From Zoroaster sp. YZ-2022 (lineage: Eukaryota; Echinodermata; Asteroidea; Forcipulatida; Zoroasteridae), in contig CM055823.1 in assembly GCA_029582265.1 (NCBI GenBank), positions 6,138,001-6,202,000 of the forward strand: a DNA stretch of 64,000 bases. Reading direction: 5' to 3'. Below the pieces are notes generated by a model. That model saw nothing but the letters and a program-made list of their open reading frames with translations. It searched no databases and had not been told where the DNA came from. A program made the position numbers and the translations under genes. Of the stretch, positions 30,431 through 41,044 are shown one piece after another; position 1 is the first letter of the stretch; each line of letters starts with the position of its first letter.

Positions 30431-30776
30431 CTACAAAAAAACCCAAACAAAACAAGTTATAAATTGAGTGATATTCAGAAAAATACAAACTAATTCATAC
30501 ATTACCCTTTTTTGATACCCAGTTGTAACTAAAATTGGAACTTTACAAATTTAAATATTTTCTTTTTTACCAGACGTTTTTTAAAATTTAAAGAACCAAA
30601 ATCAAAACTTATTTCAAAAAACTTGGGTTTGGCAACAATTTTGTCCAAGTGCTCAACATTGGACAGGGGGTTTCTCGCTGAGATTTCTCAGTGAGATCTG
30701 TCATTGAATCACGGCATACTCTAGTTCTGACCACCATTGTAGGAAACCTAATATTGTCGTGTAGAAATTGGCTCAC

Positions 30777-31008
30777 CAGTATTCAAATAATTGTCACAGG
30801 GCATGTAATCCAGATTAGGAACGACCCCGTCCTGATAAAGCGCCCCCTTTTGCTGATTGTTGGGTGTGGTCAGCTCTGCAAACACTGGGCTGTCGGGTGG
30901 GGTCAGCATGCTCCTCTGGGCGTCGTCATCGCCACCCAGGGAGACTCTCATCGCATGTGGGAGCTCTGAGTTTAGGTGAGTGTGGTCGCCGCACAGATCA
31001 GGAAAGAG
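30777..31008 (-). CDS. elf3-like: ETS gene exon, N-terminal region
   Basis: The acceptor CTTTTGTATACAG starts the exon in phase 0. The donor is ACTG|GTGAGC, leaving one base of the next codon. It encodes LFPDLCGDHTHLNSELPHAM, then RVSLGGDDDAQRSMLTPPDS, then PVFAELTTPN and a C-terminal NLDYMPCDNYLNT. It is acidic and Pro/Ser-rich, compatible with a transactivation region. No Pointed domain is present here. Confidence 0.85.
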
Positions 31009-31415
31009 CTGTATACAAAAGATAATGAGTTTTATAATTGATTGTAATTTAAATGATGCAAACATCTGCAGGAAACTCGGCCATATTTTTGACCGATTGA
31101 AAATAACAATTTTTGTTTATATGTTACATGTTTATATTTGTTTAAGTTTAGAGTACATAGCTGCGGCAAATGGTTGCTATTTTAGCAATGAATTCTGGGA
31201 AGGAAGGAAAGTACAAATCAAGAAAAAACATTGATAAAAAAAATGCTTTCTGTTGAAAGTGAAATCGTGATATTGGCGTGTTGGCTTCTGTTTCATATCC
31301 TGACAAGTACTGTTCTTGGTAACATAAAACTTCTATATTTAGACTATCAACACAAATAATGAAACCTCTTCAGTTCAAAGTATAACCATCCAAAATGAAT
31401 GAAGAAAAACAATTG

Positions 31416-31985
31416 TTAACCCTAACCTTCCCAAAATTCTCCAAAATCCTCTTTGCTAAAGTGAAGGATTTTGAAGGATTGAGGTTACATGCTACATGCT
31501 CTTTGCTAAAGTGAAGGATTTTGGAGGATTGAGGTTATTAGGCATACTTGCCTTTCCATGGTACATGTACATCCATGTTTGTTGTAGTGATTGCAAGGTC
31601 AATGCTTGGGTCAGTGGACACTGTTTATTGCTCCATGCATGCAGGGAGGGTCCCTGGCCATGTACATATATCACATATTAGAAACACATATGTGCATACA
31701 TGTCATGTGCTTGCTTTACTACTGAAGGATTTTGGAGGATTCAGGTTATGTGTAAGCAAGTGGGCCTAGGGAGTTAGGAAGGATTCAGGTTATGTGTAAG
31801 CAAATGGGCCTAGGGAGTTAGGAAGGATTCAGGTTATGTGTGAGCAAATGGGCCTAGGGACTCTAGGGAGTTAGGAAGGATTCAGGTTATGTGTAAGCAA
31901 ATGGGCCTAGGGACTCTAGGGAGTTAGGAAGGATTCAGGTTATGTGTAAGCAAATGGGCCTAGGGAGTTAGGGCTTTGGTGTTAA
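31416..31985 (+). mobile_element. CCCTAAC-ended TTAA MITE with amplified right end, in an ETS gene intron
   Basis: TTAA lies at 31416-31419 and 31982-31985. A related copy at 45949-46458 (reverse) has a single right-end segment. Here GGATTCAGGTTATGTGTAAG...GGGCCTAGGGAGTTAGGA occurs five times from about 31737 to 31976, with 44-bp and 55-bp variants. Confidence 0.85.
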
Positions 31986-32159
31986 ATTAACACTGTTTTT
32001 TTTTTTAGAGTGTCATCATATATTCAGTGAAAACAACCTATGTTTTCCTTTGAAGGCTTTTTTCTCTGTTTGTCGGTCAATATGTGTCAAACGACACCTG
32101 GTACCAGAGTTCCGCCTCTCGGATAACGCCAGGAAGCTTGGTACCGTTTACCAACATGG

Positions 32160-32720
32160 TGTATCCTGTAGCAGGATGATCCACCAATGACTGTGATTTA
32201 TTTATGTGAAGGGGCTACATGACTGATACAAACTGACAATCACATAACCTTTACCATCTTTTTTAGTGGGTGTGGTCAGATTAACTGTTTTGCATATTCA
32301 TGTCCGACTTAGATGATGAGGAGCTACATGATGGGTAATGAACCTACAGTCATCACCTTTACCATTTCAAAGTGGGTGTGGTCAGATTAACCGTTTTGCA
32401 TATTCATGTCAGCTTAAGATTATGAGGGGGCTACATGACAAGTGTGAACCCACATTTGCATAATCTTTATGCTGAAAATGGGGCGTGGTCAGATTACTGA
32501 TCGAAATCTCGAGTTGTACCACCAGTCCTTTTCAGAACTAATTACTACTCAATTGAGATTCCACATGGTGTCACCGCAATTAGTCTTACTTATCATCCTC
32601 ACCATGCAAAGCTACCAGTTTTACCTGTGGTCAGATTAGCTATTTGCATAAGTATAAACCCACAATCAAATGACCTTTATCGTTATAATGTCAGATTAAC
32701 TGTATTTTGCATAAAAAGTA
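32160..32720 (+). repeat. 106-bp tandem repeat with octamer-like and CACCC-like motifs, in an ETS gene intron
   Basis: GTGGGTGTGGTCAGATTAAC begins at 32266 and 32372, with a diverged unit at about 32477, a spacing of 106 bp. Each full unit then has GTTTTGCATATTCATGTC and GAGGGGCTACATGA-type sequence. A partial unit precedes the first. Diverged units continue after a foldback fragment inserted at 32494-32612. Confidence 0.8.
32510..32612 (+). mobile_element. Foldback family fragment inside the 106-bp array
   Basis: CTTTTCAGAACTAATTACTA, CATGGTGTCACCGCAATTAG and CACCATGCAAAGCTACC match the right arm of 47764-48117. Only one arm is present. Confidence 0.75.
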
Positions 32721-32782
32721 CTCATGTGCTCTCAGCTAAAACTGAGAAGATATTATGGTATTTTCCCCCAAGTATTACTTAC

Positions 32783-32886
32783 CATGTCGCTGTTGCTCAA
32801 AGTGTCCATATTTCCCTCCTCTTGAAACAAATCCAAAGAGTTTACAAAATCAAGGAGTTGATTCTCCGGTGGAAGAATTATGGAAT
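32783..32886 (-). CDS. elf3-like: ETS gene exon containing the first in-frame Met
   Basis: The acceptor TTCTTTTCTCTCAG and perfect donor ACATG|GTAAGT bound 104 nt. The frame reads SIILPPENQLLDFVNSLDLF, QEEGN, then MDTLSNSDM. The Met at 32807-32809 is the first in frame with the rest of the protein in the exons I can join. The residues before it look protein-like and the exon begins mid-codon (N|AT), so translation may start farther upstream. Confidence 0.8.
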
Positions 32887-34925
32887 CTGAGAGAAAAGAA
32901 TTAATTAAAAAGTCAGTTATTAAAAAGGCCAAAAATCCCATGACCTGAATTCATAAAAAGCTGTTGTGTTAAGTTTAAGGTGTTGAAATATCAGCTACAT
33001 CAGTAAAAGACCCACTTATGGACATACCAACTTTAAAAAAAAAAGTTGCTGTATAAATATCAAAGAAAGTTAGACAACCCCAGATATATTTCCAAACACT
33101 GACACAACCCTTATAATGTTCCAGATTTCCTGTTTGTAGAAATTCCAACATGAAATTAGCTTGTAAAGCACGTTTTAAATGACACCACTGAACACGCTAA
33201 TGATGGGAGCTTGTACTGTATTCACACAGGATACCTGGGTTTATGTTACCAAAACCACCCCTGTAGCATTTTTAGTTTCAGCCCCACCCTAATAACATTA
33301 TCCGTACACCCGGGAATTGATTTACACTGATAGATTTCAAGTTTTGAATTGTGTTTTCGAAATATTGTATGGCAGATATGGTTACTGAAAGACAGAACAT
33401 CGTTTACCACTCGGTTGTCGACCGAGTTAATATGGTTTCCCATATAAAATGGCAGGCCCCATAATCCATAAACAGATTGGTTAGAATAAACTGCAATTTT
33501 CATCATTTTTGCATGCTCCAAGTGTTTTCTGTAGAAATTCTGAATGTTTTTCACAAACTTCTCACGACTCCCACACTGAAGTATACTCATAGTTTTGCCT
33601 TCATTATTGTACCTTCCCTTGATTTATATTGTATTGGTTGGTTTATGGGGAGAAGACATTATTTGGGCTAATCACCACTGTTCTGATGAGTTTGACAGTC
33701 ACCAAGGACTCCATGTGGTTTTGTGGTTTTCAGACAGGAAACAGATAAGATTGGACCTGGAAAGTTCATTTTGTTTAAAAAAGCAGGGCACGCCTTTCAA
33801 TATATTACATTACTGAATTATTATTTCAAAGTTTATGGTAAGGATTCCAATCATTGAGAGAAATTGTTAAGACTCCAAACAAGTAGAGAAAACACAATCC
33901 CCCAGAACAAGTCAAACGATCACCGTTGTGGTTATCTTGCGCTAAGTCCATGAAGCTATTACTTATTAGTTTGAGGTCAAACGGTGTTCGAGAATTTTCA
34001 CAATTACCTTAGAAAATCGTTAAGGTATTTAGCTGAAACTTTCGCAGTTCATTATCTATACATATGATCTTCATATGTTGGTCTTTTTAAAAAGTGCACA
34101 ATGAAAGAGGTATTTTAAAACAAAATAAAATACATCTGTGCACACGAGGTTCCAAGAGTTCCATAATTTCACGGAAAGGTATAATTCAAGTGTGATAAAT
34201 CAAACCCTGTGATTTTCCCAGAAGATCTGAACTTCACTACCAGATGCTTTTCTGTTTTTCATCGACGTGAGCAGGAGGTCACAAGAATAAAGAGTCGAAA
34301 AATAACCCTGGGATTTTCCGTGAAATGCTCCCAATACCTTCCATCCAACGGATATCCCGCGGCGTGGCATGACATTATCTTTAGTCAACAGGTACATTTA
34401 TCATGTGAAAAATAGAGTAGTGGCCGGTGATGTTTTTAGCACGGTTCTAAAATGACATTTGCAAAGTTGAAACATGTTACTTTACTGTTACTGTTTCAAG
34501 AAGTTTTGTGTCAAATAACTAGTTTTAAAGTTTTGAAGCTGTTCAGTAAGTTTGAATTCAGCTCAAACAACATAGCAAACCCGTTTTACAACTGTGCCTA
34601 AGTATATTTTTGAAGAGTTTGTCATAAAATGAACTACAAGTACAAGGTACAGCAAATTGTTTTACAGCTTGAAAGAAAAACTAAAGAAGTGGGGCCGGTA
34701 CTTTGCGGTCTACACATGCTGAAAGGATTTATTGACAATATGTAGTCTACCATAAAACGTGTTTACATATTATACGGAGTTCCAGTGAAAGAATAGCAGA
34801 TTATCATACCGTCAGTTACTTCTCAAATTCCCCTGACCTTAGCTTTGAGGTTATTCCGTTGTGACTATGGAATGCTACCCACCACGAATCATTTGTGCAG
34901 TACAAGTTTGTTCATTTTAATTTAC
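32887..34925 (-). other. ETS gene intron; no exon or known repeat except a satellite relic
   Basis: Positions 33577-33625 are a degraded 81-bp satellite unit (TATACTCATAGTTTTGCC...TTGTACCTTCCCTTGATTTA). A 114-codon frame at 33246-33590 on the minus strand has no splice signals or domain I recognise. The remainder is unique and may hold regulatory sequence. Confidence 0.45.
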
Positions 34926-34976
34926 CACGTGCATCGATGAATGATTCCAGACGGGCCCAAATCAAGACACGCTCGG
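34926..34976 (-). CDS. Candidate 51-nt upstream exon of the ETS gene
   Basis: The acceptor GCATCTACAG and donor CACGTG|GTAAAT bound 51 nt reading ERVLIWARLESFIDAR in phase 1. The phase fits both the next exon (G|AT, Asp) and the candidate upstream exon (G|CC, Ala). The acceptor's pyrimidine tract is weak. The sequence faintly recalls the start of a Pointed domain, but the rest of that fold is missing. Confidence 0.4.
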
Positions 34977-35801
34977 CTGTAGATGCACTGCATTTACCAT
35001 AAAATAAATAGTTTTCAGCGGGCAAAGCTTAACAAAGCCTGTTATTGGTGGATTTTGTTTCTCACAGACTCTCGAAATAACCGAGTGCCATAATAAAAGC
35101 ACGTAAGTCGAGGGCATTATTACATCATATTTGATATTTATTATAGAAATTGAGAGTAAGGGTACCATCTGGCGCAATTAGCTAAAATCAGAAATCTGTT
35201 AACTAGGTAATATTGACATCTAGCTAAATTAAATGAAACGTATGTCTGACCGGTCATCATCATCATACATATAACTCGAGCATGTTGGGTATTCCATAAT
35301 AGGATGGACCCCGCACATCGTGGTGTAAATATTATTACAAGACATTATTGATCGACCAATGATTACACAGACGAAGATCCACCACTGCTGCCAACCGTGA
35401 CCATAAATCAAATGAACTGGTCAAGAGAGGAGGACCCCTCGACCAAGCTCAGCTGCCCAAAAGCGACCATGGGGTGGAATTATGGGATTAGCCCCATTCA
35501 GATCTCCCCTAATCCCACACCGAAATCAAGTTTGACAATCATTTATTTTTTGCTGACTAATTACTCGTCAATCACTCACACCAATTCACGTCATTGCAAG
35601 CTGGTTGTTCATCTAAGATGATCAGGTATTTGTCCTCGGAAATAACAATGCATTCCTCCAAAATACAACGATACCGGTACTTCTAAATCGCAGACAGTAA
35701 TTACTTAAAAGCCCTCCCCCCGTGGTTAATGATAATAAATGGTTTTAAAAAAAAGTCGCTTTACAGAGAAGTGGATAGCAGCACTTGTTATTTTGTTCAG
35801 T
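34977..35801 (-). other. ETS gene intron; unique DNA
   Basis: No exon or repeat is recognised. Codon-like stretches are short and unsupported. Confidence 0.4.
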
Positions 35802-36196
35802 CAGGATTTTTTACAAATCTCCCTTGCCTCAAAAAATTTCATGAAAGACGAGAAATAGCCACCAAGGAAAGAAAGATGTAGCCTTTTTGTCCAAATATCT
35901 AGTTTCTTGTTTGTGGGGATGTGGAGAGTCTGTAAAATTCTCCAAAATTAAACATCCAGGAGGTTCAGGGGGCTTTTTCCTCTAGATCAATGGGAGACCC
36001 AGGTCCGCTACCCATTTTTTTAAAGGATGTTTTACTTTTGTCAAAATGACACCCCTGCTTCATTTCTTTCTTTCAAGTAGGCTGGTAACAACAGGAGGGG
36101 TGTGGCAATAAGTTGGATAATAATAAGGAAGGGGAGAAAACAAGGTCCGCTACTCATTTTTCAGGATTTGTTACTTTTGTCAAAGCACATCCCTGA
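35802..36196 (+). repeat. 'caggatt/agaccaaaggg' repeat, single-unit copy plus fragment
   Basis: CAGGATTTTTTACAAATCTC to ACACCCCTG matches the family with one GAGGTTCAGGGGGCTTTTTC unit. A second fragment (GGTCCGCTACTCATTTTTCA) starts near 36146. Confidence 0.75.
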
Positions 36197-37010
36197 TCTG
36201 AAAATGGGATAAGTCAATTCTGCTGAATCAACCAAGTAGAAGTTGTAAACTAAAAGAATACGATATGAATTTCAAGTAGATCTTTTTGGCAGAGCATTTC
36301 AAGACTGTGTGATACTCTTATTATATGTAAATTTCTATACGTGTCCTTTTTGTATTTGTCACTAGACGTAAAGATACTAACTACCATTATCACATGTAAT
36401 ACTGTGTTTGGAAGGGAATGGACAACATTAGTAATTTCCTTATTGCAAAATGACCACTTTATTATCCGCTTGCCTGAAACACAATGTTGTATGAAGTGCT
36501 CTTATTTCAGATAAAACACAAATAAATAAATGCAGATTTTCACAAAGTTGGCAAACTGTTTCCTCTTAAGATTGTGAAAGCTTTTTCGCACTTTTCTCAA
36601 TACTTAGACTCCGCTGAAAATGATCTTTGTCATCATTTTCATGACGGTAAACAATTTACGCAATACCAACACAGCATTATTGGGTGAAAATGTAGGCTAG
36701 TTTCTCCGTTGAGGGCAGAACTTTATCCCTCCGTGAAATCAGTATTGTCCACGTTCGACTGATTTCACATGGTAACACAATGTGGAAGTATTCACCAATC
36801 AGAACTCTGTTTTGCAAGCGAGTTTCGATTTATTGACAATACAATTTCTTTTTTTGGGGAAATAAAGCATAACTTCTTGTTATTTTTCTTGAATAGGTGA
36901 ATTCAATAAAGTCCATAGGGTGAGTGAGGGGATACACCATTAAAAACAGCCCGAAAAGAAACCTCATTCTCCCGAGGACGATCAGAGCATATTGATCGAA
37001 ACATCAAGTT
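36197..37010. other. ETS gene intron; no feature recognised
   Basis: This is unique AT-rich sequence. A GAGGACGATCAGAGCAT...GATCGAAACATC segment at 36974-37005 belongs to the following foldback family. Confidence 0.4.
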
Positions 37011-37227
37011 GTAACCTCCAGTTCTTTTCAGAACTAATTACTACTCAATAGAGAATTTCACATGGTGTCACCGCGATTAGTCTTACTTAGAAACAGAGCA
37101 AGTCATCAAGGTAAAACTTTGCATGGTAGCTTTGCATGGTGAAGAGGATAAGTAAGACTAATTGCGGTGACACCATGTGAAATTCTCTATTGAGTAGTAA
37201 TTAGTTCTGAAAAGAACTGGAGGTTAC
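37011..37227. mobile_element. Near-perfect foldback with arms of about 80 bp
   Basis: The arm 37011-37090 (GTAACCTCCAGTTCTTTTCA to AGTCTTACTTA) pairs with 37150-37227 with few mismatches. The loop is about 60 nt. It is the same family as 47764-48117 and 32510-32612. It lies in the candidate first intron of the ETS gene, so a transcript would form a long double-stranded hairpin. Confidence 0.9.
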
Positions 37228-37559
37228 ATCTCATCAAGTCATCTAGCTTAGGCCTATAGTGGTTACGCATCTGTTATGTTGAAAATTTTCAAGAAAACAT
37301 GAATCCAATTTCTATCTGAAATGGATGACCGTGCACTTTTTTTCTGTTAAACATTTAATAGGGTGTTTTCGAACATTATTGTTCTCGATTGTTATTGAGG
37401 CTATATACACATTTTAGTAAAAATGTTTGTAAACCAACCTGTGTATGTTTCAGCGTATTTCACTGTGAAAATAGTGAAGGAGTGGGAATGAAGTTTTTTC
37501 GTGTACTAACAGGTCTATACGTCTACGGAAGACAGCAATTAATTCGCAAAATTATTAGA

Positions 37560-37840
37560 TTAAAACCCTAACCACCCCCAAATCCTGCAATGTCTCCTCC
37601 ATGTGCCAATTTTTGAGAACAATTCAGCACTGTTGGAAACTGGTACTTTCACCTCTTCAAATGGGGCAACATTACTACCTGGCAAGAAGTACAGGCCATA
37701 AGTGCTGAATATGAAAGATCAGCAAAAATGCATGGTGCATTCTGAAGATAAGGGCATGTTTCCAAAGTGCAGTAATGGATTTTTGGATAATTCAGGAAAG
37801 TTCCTAGCTAGAATACCGGGGGGGGGGGGGTTAGGGTTAA
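37560..37840 (-). mobile_element. CCCTAAC-ended TTAA MITE (long subfamily)
   Basis: TTAA lies at 37560-37563 and 37837-37840. The interior (CAGCACTGTTGGAAACTGGT, CTTGCCAGG reversed) matches 45409-45678 and 55337-55730 in opposite orientation. A G run at 37819-37830 replaces part of the right end. Confidence 0.8.
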
Positions 37841-38076
37841 TTACTCTCAAATGGTAGCACCCCAGACAAATATCTGAAGGCATGTTTGATACCATCAACA
37901 ACTTGACACCAAGGAAGTATCATCTAAATCTGTGGTCATTTATGTTTGTCGAGGACACAAACATTGTGCTGGATGATTATTTGGCTTTTCGAGGAGTTAT
38001 TTATTTTGTAATACAAGAGGAACTTCAGTGTTCTTAAAGATTATCACGTACATGATTAAATGGTTTACATACCTGT

Positions 38077-38144
38077 GTCTTTGAGCTTTGCAGAAGCTGC
38101 GAAGTTTGCAGTTTGATAGGCTGGACGAGTCCTAGTCAGGTCTG
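38077..38144 (-). CDS. Candidate 5'-most exon of the ETS gene
   Basis: The donor CACAG|GTATGT is good. The frame DLTRTRPAYQTANFAASAKL-KDT is open and phase-compatible with downstream exons, but it has no in-frame AUG. The left border could be a tandem acceptor CCCAGCAG (exon starting at 38144 or 38141). Alternatively the exon may extend as 5' UTR to a promoter near 38.4 kb. In the latter case it is non-coding. Confidence 0.45.
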
Positions 38145-38349
38145 CTGGGTGACGTAAGATAAATAGAGTCGGCAAACATTAATATTCTAGAAACGCTCCT
38201 TCCAAAGAAAATTTTTCAGGTGTTGATGGTTCAGAATCAGCGTTCGTAATACTGAAAGTTTTGCAACAGCGCTGAGTTTTGTCTGCTGCGGGTCGCGATG
38301 GTTTAACACTCGATGGGTAAAAACAGCATTGTGAGTACGCGGGGTAGTG

Positions 38350-38480
38350 CAGGGGAATTCCCGGTAATAAGCCCCTTCTGGATGATGTCAGTGTTATCAG
38401 TTTAGATAATGAGCATTACCGGCGGTGTGATTGGTGGATGGCGGCAAGTGGGCGGGGCTTCTGGTACACAATAACGTGAC
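38350..38480 (-). promoter_or_regulatory. Promoter-like region of the ETS gene
   Basis: On the gene strand, CCCCGCCC (GC box, about 38451-38458) is followed by CCAAT (about 38430-38434) and by GATA-type motifs at 38395-38410. TACGTCACG, a CRE-like site, lies upstream. No TATA box is evident. The order and spacing suit a start site near 38.35-38.38 kb. Confidence 0.45.
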
Positions 38481-39137
38481 GTACACGGTTCAGTGATGCT
38501 GAATGGATGGTTGATTGATTGAAGCGTGAGGTAAGTTTCCTTGAATAGCTTGGGATTTTCTGTAGTATGCCGCTTGTATGGGTCTCAACACTGTGAGTGA
38601 AAATAGAAATTTTTGTTAATATACAATAAAGCGCCCCAAGGTGTTAAAACAGACTTGCACCTTATAAGGGGGTAGTGCAACAAGTGGTGTACGAGATAAG
38701 CATGGGCACTGTGTTGATTAGCATATGCTGCCAAAGGGATGTTTATATTCTGTATACAAGCGCATGCACTGGGCTGCACGCACGGATGCCATGTGGCCGT
38801 CGCCGGTTTCTTGTTCATTGATACCGACCATGTACAGTACATGTACAGTACATAATACACGGACAGGGGGGTGCTCTTAAAACCGCCATGGTCATTTTCA
38901 TGGCAGGTGACAATGTGCATGATTATATGTGCAGTTTGGACATTTATTCCCACATAACATCAATGCTTGTAAAAAATGCATGAAGATGATATGTAAGAAC
39001 AAAATAATACTCAAATAAATATTTTGTTTATGTTGATATTAGCGCGTCTGCCTTTTAGTTGAAAGCTTGGGATGGACTACTCTAGAGGATCGCCGTACAA
39101 AAGTCAGACTCATAACAATTTATAAAGAAACTCATGG
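38481..39137. other. No gene recognised
   Basis: This is unique sequence upstream of the ETS gene. A consensus donor GAG|GTAAGT on the plus strand lies at 38530/38531. The CATGTACAGTACATGTACAG direct/inverted motif is at 38829-38850. Confidence 0.4.
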
Positions 39138-40262
39138 CTTGAATAATAATAATAATTTATTACATTTATAGTGCGCCTTCTCCATCCGAAGATGTTCGAG
39201 GGCGCAATTACATCAAGACTCAATAATACATGTACAATAAAGTCAAAAAAAATCATACAATATGAATCCAAAAGTCTATACAAATTCAGCATAAAAATAC
39301 ACACAATTACAGTCAGACACCCTCACCCCTAAAGGGGGGAGGGGAAAATTCCATTTTTTTAAATTCCATTCTAAAAATTCCATTTTTAAAAACCATAATA
39401 TACTATTCAAATCCAGCAGGGGAGACAAGGCAAAAATGCACAATTAAATTAAAAATTTAGAATGAATAAATAAATAATGAAAAATAAAAACTAGCAACGT
39501 ACACATATATTAGCAAAAAGATGTATTTACAGACTGTAGGCTTCTTTAAACAAGTAAGTTTTCAATTTCTCCTTAAAGGACCCCAGTGAATGAGCCCCCC
39601 TAACAGATGAAGGTAGTGCATTCCACAACTTTGGGGCAGCCGAAGCAAATGCTCTATCGCCAAAAGTGTGCAGCATTCCACCCCTCGGGTACTCCAGTAA
39701 CATTTCGCCTGTTGACCTAAGGCTATATCTGTGCTGTCTTTTGACGGTAAAAAGGTCACAGACATAGTCAGGTGCTAAACAGTTAATACATTTAAAAACA
39801 AGCAATAAAATTTTAAAATGAATGCGAAATTTAATAGGCAACCAATGCAGATCCTTAAGAATGGGGGTAATATGACAAAATCAATGTGTGTTTACAACTA
39901 CCCTGGCAGCAGCATTCTGTATCCTTTGTAACTTTGCTAGTTGAACAAGTGGCAGACCATAAAATAAACTATTACAATAATCTAGACGACTGGTGATGAA
40001 CGCATGAATTAAAATGATAAGAGAATTATGCGATAAATATTTACTAATACGTTTTATATTATGGAGATGATAAAAACTGGTAGAACAGACTTTAGTGATA
40101 TGAGAATTCATAGACAAATTGGAGTCAAACCAGAAGCCCAGATTTCTAACATTTAAGACAGGCGTGATATTAGTACCCCCCACTGTAATATGAGAAATAT
40201 TGATCTTAGACAATTGTTGTTTGGAACCCAGAATAATAAACTCAGTATTGATACCAAGCAAC
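39138..40262 (-). pseudogene. CR1/L2-like retrotransposon 3' half
   Basis: The minus strand reads GINTEFIILGSKQQLSKINI, then NLGFWFDSNLSMNSHI, HAFITSRLDYCNSLFYGLP and RIQNAAARVV. After a frameshift near 39870 it continues KFRIHFKILLLVFKCI, FGDRAFASAAPKLWNALPSS and LKTYLFKEAYSL with a stop at about 39527. The 3' UTR ends in an (ATT)n-type tail at 39140-39155. The catalytic YADD region is lost by 5' truncation. Confidence 0.85.
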
Positions 40263-40264
40263 AG

Positions 40265-40502
40265 TGAGAATTTTCGGTATAATAATTCTTATCAATCACG
40301 TCGTATGCATGGACAGCACTCTTGTAGAACGCCTAGCTTAAATAAAGATTGCATGAGATTTTCACTGTATCCAAGATCAATACCAGAATGGAATCTTCTT
40401 CCTAAGAGTATTCACTCCATACCAGATTTGGCTGTTTTTAAATCTGCTTTAGATAGTGTCAATGTTAAGGAGTTATTGCACCGCGTCCATTTTAACATTT
40501 AG
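40265..40502 (+). pseudogene. 3' end of another non-LTR retrotransposon, head-to-head with the previous
   Basis: The plus strand reads DCMRFSLYPRSIPEWNLLPK, then SIHSIPDLAVFKSALDSV and a stop at 40500-40502. This is the usual C terminus of a LINE ORF2. It starts two bases beyond the truncated 5' end of the minus-strand element. Confidence 0.75.
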
Positions 40503-40617
40503 GACTTGGCCTGCCACATTTGGCCACTGTACCGAGATAGTCCAATAGAGCGTTGTGTATAGTGTATCAACAGAAGCCAAAGCAGAACCATTATGTTAGG
40601 GGCAAAAGATGGGATTG

Positions 40618-40690
40618 TTTCCCAGCCTGGGGCCAATTTCACAGAGCGGCTAAGCAGATAATTGACTAAGCAAATGTTTTTGCTTAGCAA
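40618..40690. repeat. GCTTAGCA hairpin repeat
   Basis: GGCTAAGCAG, GACTAAGCAAATG and TTTTGCTTAGCAATTT form overlapping inverted repeats. It is related to 11547-11640 and, more distantly, to 25767-25984. Confidence 0.5.
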
Positions 40691-40820
40691 TTTAATACAG
40701 ACTACCATCTAAATTATACACATTTTGCATAGAACTTTGCTTGGGAACCAAGGAAACTAAGAAAATCTGTCGAAGCAATAACCCCCGCCACCCTTTTTTT
40801 GCCTCTGTTATTTTATGCGA

Positions 40821-41044
40821 TTAAAGGGGCAGTACGATCACGATCGACAGGACATGGAATCTGAGTACTTGTTTCAGATGAACTCAGTGACTGGAAATAA
40901 TTCCTCGCATAATAAGGTCATTACCGTTGCTGCTGCATACATGAGCCAGTAATTTTCAGTGACCGTGTTCATCTTAAACTCAGGACATCGATTCCATGCC
41001 CTGTTGAAAGTCTGCTCTGATCGAGACGATACTTCCCCTTTTAA
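40821..41044 (-). mobile_element. 'TATCGTCACGATC' MITE, complete copy
   Basis: It begins TTAAAGGGGCAGTACGATCA and ends ACGATACTTCCCCTTTTAA. The orientation is opposite to most copies. Confidence 0.85.

Larger units (their letters stand above)
27007..38400 (-). other. elf3-like: ETS transcription factor gene locus, ESE/ELF3-like
   Basis: This is the transcription unit from a promoter-like region near 38.4 kb to a poly(A) signal at 27007. Exons with GT/AG borders lie at 32783-32886, 30777-31008, 30338-30430, 29362-29439, 28744-28866, 28116-28397, 27613-27808 and 27170-27323. Every junction preserves the frame, and most introns are phase 1. From Met at 32809 the coding length is 1185 nt (394 residues plus stop), close to vertebrate ELF3. 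AT-hooks followed by a C-terminal ETS domain is the ELF3 layout. ELF3-type factors bind GGAA sites and act in epithelial differentiation (family knowledge). Introns contain MITEs, an 81-bp satellite relic, a 106-bp tandem array and a truncated tRNA-like hairpin. The true N terminus is uncertain. Confidence 0.85.

Noticed and set aside
33246..33590. 114-codon minus-strand frame in the ETS gene intron
   Set aside because: It has no domain I recognise, no matching splice sites, and runs into a satellite relic at its start.
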